A DNA stretch of 10,167 bases, taken from Acidobacteriaceae bacterium. Its GTDB lineage: Bacteria; Acidobacteriota; Terriglobia; Terriglobales; Acidobacteriaceae. Positions 5,750 through 10,167 of this stretch are shown piece after piece; the stretch's first letter is position 1; each line of letters starts with the position of its first letter. The translations under genes and the position numbers were made by a program. The stretch covers positions 1 through 10,167 of the forward strand of contig PLHN01000306.1 of the NCBI GenBank assembly GCA_003139975.1. Direction: 5' to 3'. The notes under the pieces were generated by a model. The model did not search any database. It was given only the letters and a program-made list of their open reading frames with translations, and was not told the origin of the DNA.

Positions 5750-6775
5750 GTGAAGACTGATCTGATTCTGCTGATCATCACAGTACTGGTCGCGCTGATC
5801 TTCGATTTCCTGAACGGATTTCACGACGCCGCCAACAGCATTGCCACGGTCGTTTCGACGCGGGTCTTGTCTCCTAAACTCGCTGTGTTGTGGGCGGCAT
5901 TCTTCAATTTTGTGGCGGCATTTCTTCTCGGGACGGCCGTCGCCAAGATGATCGGCGGCGGCATGATCCACGTCGAATCTGTGACCCAATATGTCGTGAT
6001 CACGGGACTCTTCGGCGCCATCGTCTGGGATTTGCTGACGTGGTGGTGGGGCCTGCCCACTTCGTCTTCCCATGCCTTAATCGGAGGCTACGCCGGCGCG
6101 GCGGTGATGCGATCCGGGTGGCACGTGATTATTGCCGAGGGCTGGTACAAAACCCTGATCTTCATTGTGGTGGCACCAATCATGGGACTCGTCCTGGGCT
6201 TCACCTTCATGGTTGCCGTCTATTGGCTTCTGCAAAATAAAGCGCCACGACGAATCGATGCCTGGTTTCGCAAGCTGCAACTGCTCTCGGCGGCAGCCTA
6301 CAGCCTTGGCCACGGCGGCAACGATGCGCAGAAGACCATGGGAATCGTGGCGTCCGCCTTATATGGAGCGCATTATTTGAGCTCGAAGGAACTGGCCGGC
6401 AACTGGGGAAAATTTCACTGGCCCATCATTCTGGCGGCGCATTTGTCGATCGCTCTGGGAACGTACTTTGGCGGCTGGCGAATCGTTCACACCATGGGAT
6501 CGCGCATCACCAAACTCAGGCCCGTGGGAGGCTTCTGCGCCGAAGCCGCGGGAGCGATCACCCTGTTCTCCACCGCGCTCGCCGGAATTCCCGTAAGCAC
6601 CACGCACACCATCACCGGAGCGATCGTCGGAGTCGGCGCCGTCAACCGGCTTTCGGCCGTGCGCTGGGGAGTAGCAGCGCGCATCGTCTGGGCCTGGGTT
6701 TTGACCATCCCAGCAGCAGCGCTGGTCGCCGCAGTTGCGTTCTGGCTAGTGCGGTTGATTCACCCGGGAGCTTAA
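5750..6775 (+). CDS. pit: Inorganic phosphate transporter, Pit (PiT) family
   Basis: This is a low-affinity inner-membrane phosphate (metal-phosphate) symporter of the PiT family, 341 residues, at the short bacterial end of the family (about 330-500). The duplicated PiT signatures are present: FLNGFHDAANSIATVVSTR (20-38), GLPTSSSHALIGG (101-113), then in the second half GHGGNDAQKTMGI (187-199) and GIPVSTTHTITGAIVGVG (279-296). The conserved Asp in each repeat (D25, D192) is intact. About ten hydrophobic segments are spread over the length. The start is GTG at 5750-5752, preceded by AGGAA at a normal distance (AGGAAACCTG). It is 31 nt after the DUF47 gene, which is probably its regulator. No frameshift or unusual codon use is seen. 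Substrate (phosphate versus sulfate-like oxyanion) is inferred from family and neighbours. Confidence 0.96.
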   Translation: MKTDLILLIITVLVALIFDFLNGFHDAANSIATVVSTRVLSPKLAVLWAAFFNFVAAFLLGTAVAKMIGGGMIHVESVTQYVVITGLFGAIVWDLLTWWWGLPTSSSHALIGGYAGAAVMRSGWHVIIAEGWYKTLIFIVVAPIMGLVLGFTFMVAVYWLLQNKAPRRIDAWFRKLQLLSAAAYSLGHGGNDAQKTMGIVASALYGAHYLSSKELAGNWGKFHWPIILAAHLSIALGTYFGGWRIVHTMGSRITKLRPVGGFCAEAAGAITLFSTALAGIPVSTTHTITGAIVGVGAVNRLSAVRWGVAARIVWAWVLTIPAAALVAAVAFWLVRLIHPGA

Positions 6776-6798
6776 ATTGCCAGGCTGCGAACGGGAAG

Positions 6799-6818
6799 GG
6801 CACGACTTCAGTCGTGCC
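6799..6818. repeat. REP-like palindrome GGCACGAC-TTCA-GTCGTGCC
   Basis: A perfect 8-bp GC-rich stem (6799-6806 with 6811-6818) and a TTCA tetraloop sit 23 nt after the pit stop. The form 'GGGCACGAC TTCA GTCGTGCCG' resembles short palindromes I associate with many intergenic copies in acidobacterial genomes. Only one copy is in the window. It may also end pit transcription, though no T-run follows. Confidence 0.5.
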
Positions 6819-6894
6819 GATTCTGGGGGGTGGCGGGGTTGCCGATTTTCCGCCAATTGACTTCACGATGAGCCTTCCACCGGTCCCGCCTTCA

Positions 6895-6923
6895 TTGACT
6901 TGCCAGCGCTGGGACCCTAAGAT
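6895..6923 (+). promoter_or_regulatory. Promoter of the kinase-propeller gene, with palindrome in the spacer
   Basis: TTGACT (6895-6900, 5 of 6 matches to the -35 consensus), a 17-nt spacer and TAAGAT (6918-6923, 4 of 6) make a good sigma-70-like promoter. The spacer contains the perfect 10-bp palindrome CCAGCGCTGG (6903-6912), a possible operator. The -10 box ends only 9 nt before the GTG start at 6933, so transcription should begin within a few bases of the start codon. A second ATTGACTT lies 38 nt upstream (6856-6863). Confidence 0.6.
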
Positions 6924-6932
6924 TTCAGCTCA

Positions 6933-9743
<2,811 letters not shown>

Positions 9744-9773
9744 ATCACAGTTGTATTCACGAGTGTCGGCAGC

Positions 9774-9980
9774 TTAAAGTGCGAGAATCGCGCGCGCGGT
9801 CCGCTGCTGGATCGGACGTATCGGTAATCGGTTTCGCCACGAAACCTCGTCCAACGAAAAAGCAAGAGAACCCACTTCACTCCAACCGGCCTTCTCATGG
9901 AAAGCGATCGCGCTCAGAACCCAGACCGCCCCGTTTGGATTCCGCCCGAATGACGGCCAACTCGGAAACTCCCCCTTCAT
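9774..9980 (-). pseudogene. Candidate remnant of a GNAT acetyltransferase C-terminus
   Basis: The minus-strand frame reads AVWVLSAIAFHEKAGWSEVG followed by SLAFSLDEV and a terminal LPIRPI, at roughly 9810-9932. This resembles the end of GNAT N-acetyltransferases, usually GVWExNxRAIAFYxKxGFxxVG, then a short F-x-L-(G)-D strand and a final VRPL. Compared with that pattern, about two residues seem to be missing between VW and AIAF, and the acetyl-CoA-binding (R/Q)xxGxG/A motif is absent upstream. The frame has an ATG at 9978-9980, just after the stop of the histidine kinase, but no ribosome-binding site. A complete GNAT protein is about 150-180 residues, so this 68-residue frame is at most a fossil. 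Chance similarity is possible. Confidence 0.4.
9830..9846. terminator. Short hairpin between convergent genes
   Basis: GGTTTCG (9830-9836) and CGAAACC (9840-9846) form a perfect 7-bp stem with a CCA loop, 86 nt after the kinase-propeller stop and about 140 nt after the histidine kinase stop on the other strand. No T-run follows on either side. It is placed where a bidirectional terminator would be useful but also lies inside the GNAT-like remnant, so it may be coincidental. Confidence 0.25.
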
Positions 9981-9987
9981 CTAGCGC

Positions 9988-10167
9988 CTATGCCGACTCC
10001 GCCTCCGAAGCCGGCAGCGTGAACAAAAAAGCCGAGCCGTGGTTCAGGTCGCTTTCGGCGCGAATGGTGCCGCGGTGCGCCAGAACAATGTGCTTGGCGA
10101 TCGCGAGGCCCAGCCCGGTTCCCCCGGACTCGCGGGAGCGAGCTTTGTCGACCCGGTAAAAACGCTC
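9988..10167 (-). CDS. Sensor histidine kinase, C-terminal end (PhoR-like), gene runs off the window
   Basis: The last 180 bases, read on the minus strand, are open from the window edge and end with TAG at 9988-9990, giving 59 residues. They begin [20 protein letters not shown] and continue [20 protein letters not shown], then [12 protein letters not shown]. This is the end of the HATPase_c ATP-binding domain of a histidine kinase: the F-box (ERFYRVD), the G2 box (GTGLGLAI) and the final HGSxFxFTLP strand. The sequence style is that of PhoR-type kinases. With PhoU and Pit in the same neighbourhood, PhoR is the best guess, but the sensor, HAMP and His-box parts are outside the window and cannot be checked. 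It is convergent with the kinase-propeller gene. Confidence 0.88.
   Translation of the reverse strand, partial: ERFYRVDKARSRESGGTGLGLAIAKHIVLAHRGTIRAESDLNHGSAFLFTLPASEAESA

Overview
The window looks like a chromosomal segment of an Acidobacteriota bacterium (Terriglobia-like). Four things suggest this: a Ser/Thr kinase fused through one membrane helix to a periplasmic TolB/WD40-like propeller, a short coiled-coil protein beginning MKNVYEVLRQKE, a tail-anchored GAF protein with a zinc-ribbon motif, and a short intergenic GGCACGAC/GTCGTGCC palindrome of a kind I associate with such genomes. The assignment is inference from gene style and GC-rich codon use, not from a marker gene.

Layout, left to right. 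(1) The 3' two-thirds of sucA (2-oxoglutarate dehydrogenase E1) on the plus strand, with no sucB after it. (2) A 303-base gap holding what looks like the C-terminal fossil of an AbrB/MazE-type antitoxin (minus strand) and a clean hairpin terminator for the next gene. (3) Three minus-strand genes: the 85-residue coiled-coil protein with its own TTGACA promoter, the GAF/zinc-ribbon/tail-anchor protein, and phoU. (4) A 605-base divergent intergenic region with a strong stem-loop in the phoU leader. (5) A plus-strand two-gene operon: a DUF47 PhoU-like protein and a Pit phosphate transporter. (6) The GGCACGAC/GTCGTGCC palindrome. (7) A 936-residue membrane kinase-propeller protein whose predicted promoter lies so close to its GTG that the mRNA is probably leaderless. 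(8) A convergent gap with a GNAT acetyltransferase-like remnant. (9) The C-terminal end of a PhoR-like sensor histidine kinase, entering from the right edge on the minus strand.

How the genes fit together. The middle and right parts suggest a phosphate-homeostasis neighbourhood: PhoU, the DUF47/Pit low-affinity transporter pair and a PhoR-type kinase lie within about 6.5 kb. The kinase-propeller sits between them, but nothing in the sequence ties it to phosphate. No rRNA, tRNA, CRISPR array, intact insertion sequence or prophage gene was seen. I found no clearly new multi-gene system. The points most worth following up are the architecture of the GAF/zinc-ribbon protein, the leaderless promoter with a palindrome in its spacer, the phoU leader hairpin and the two gene fossils.
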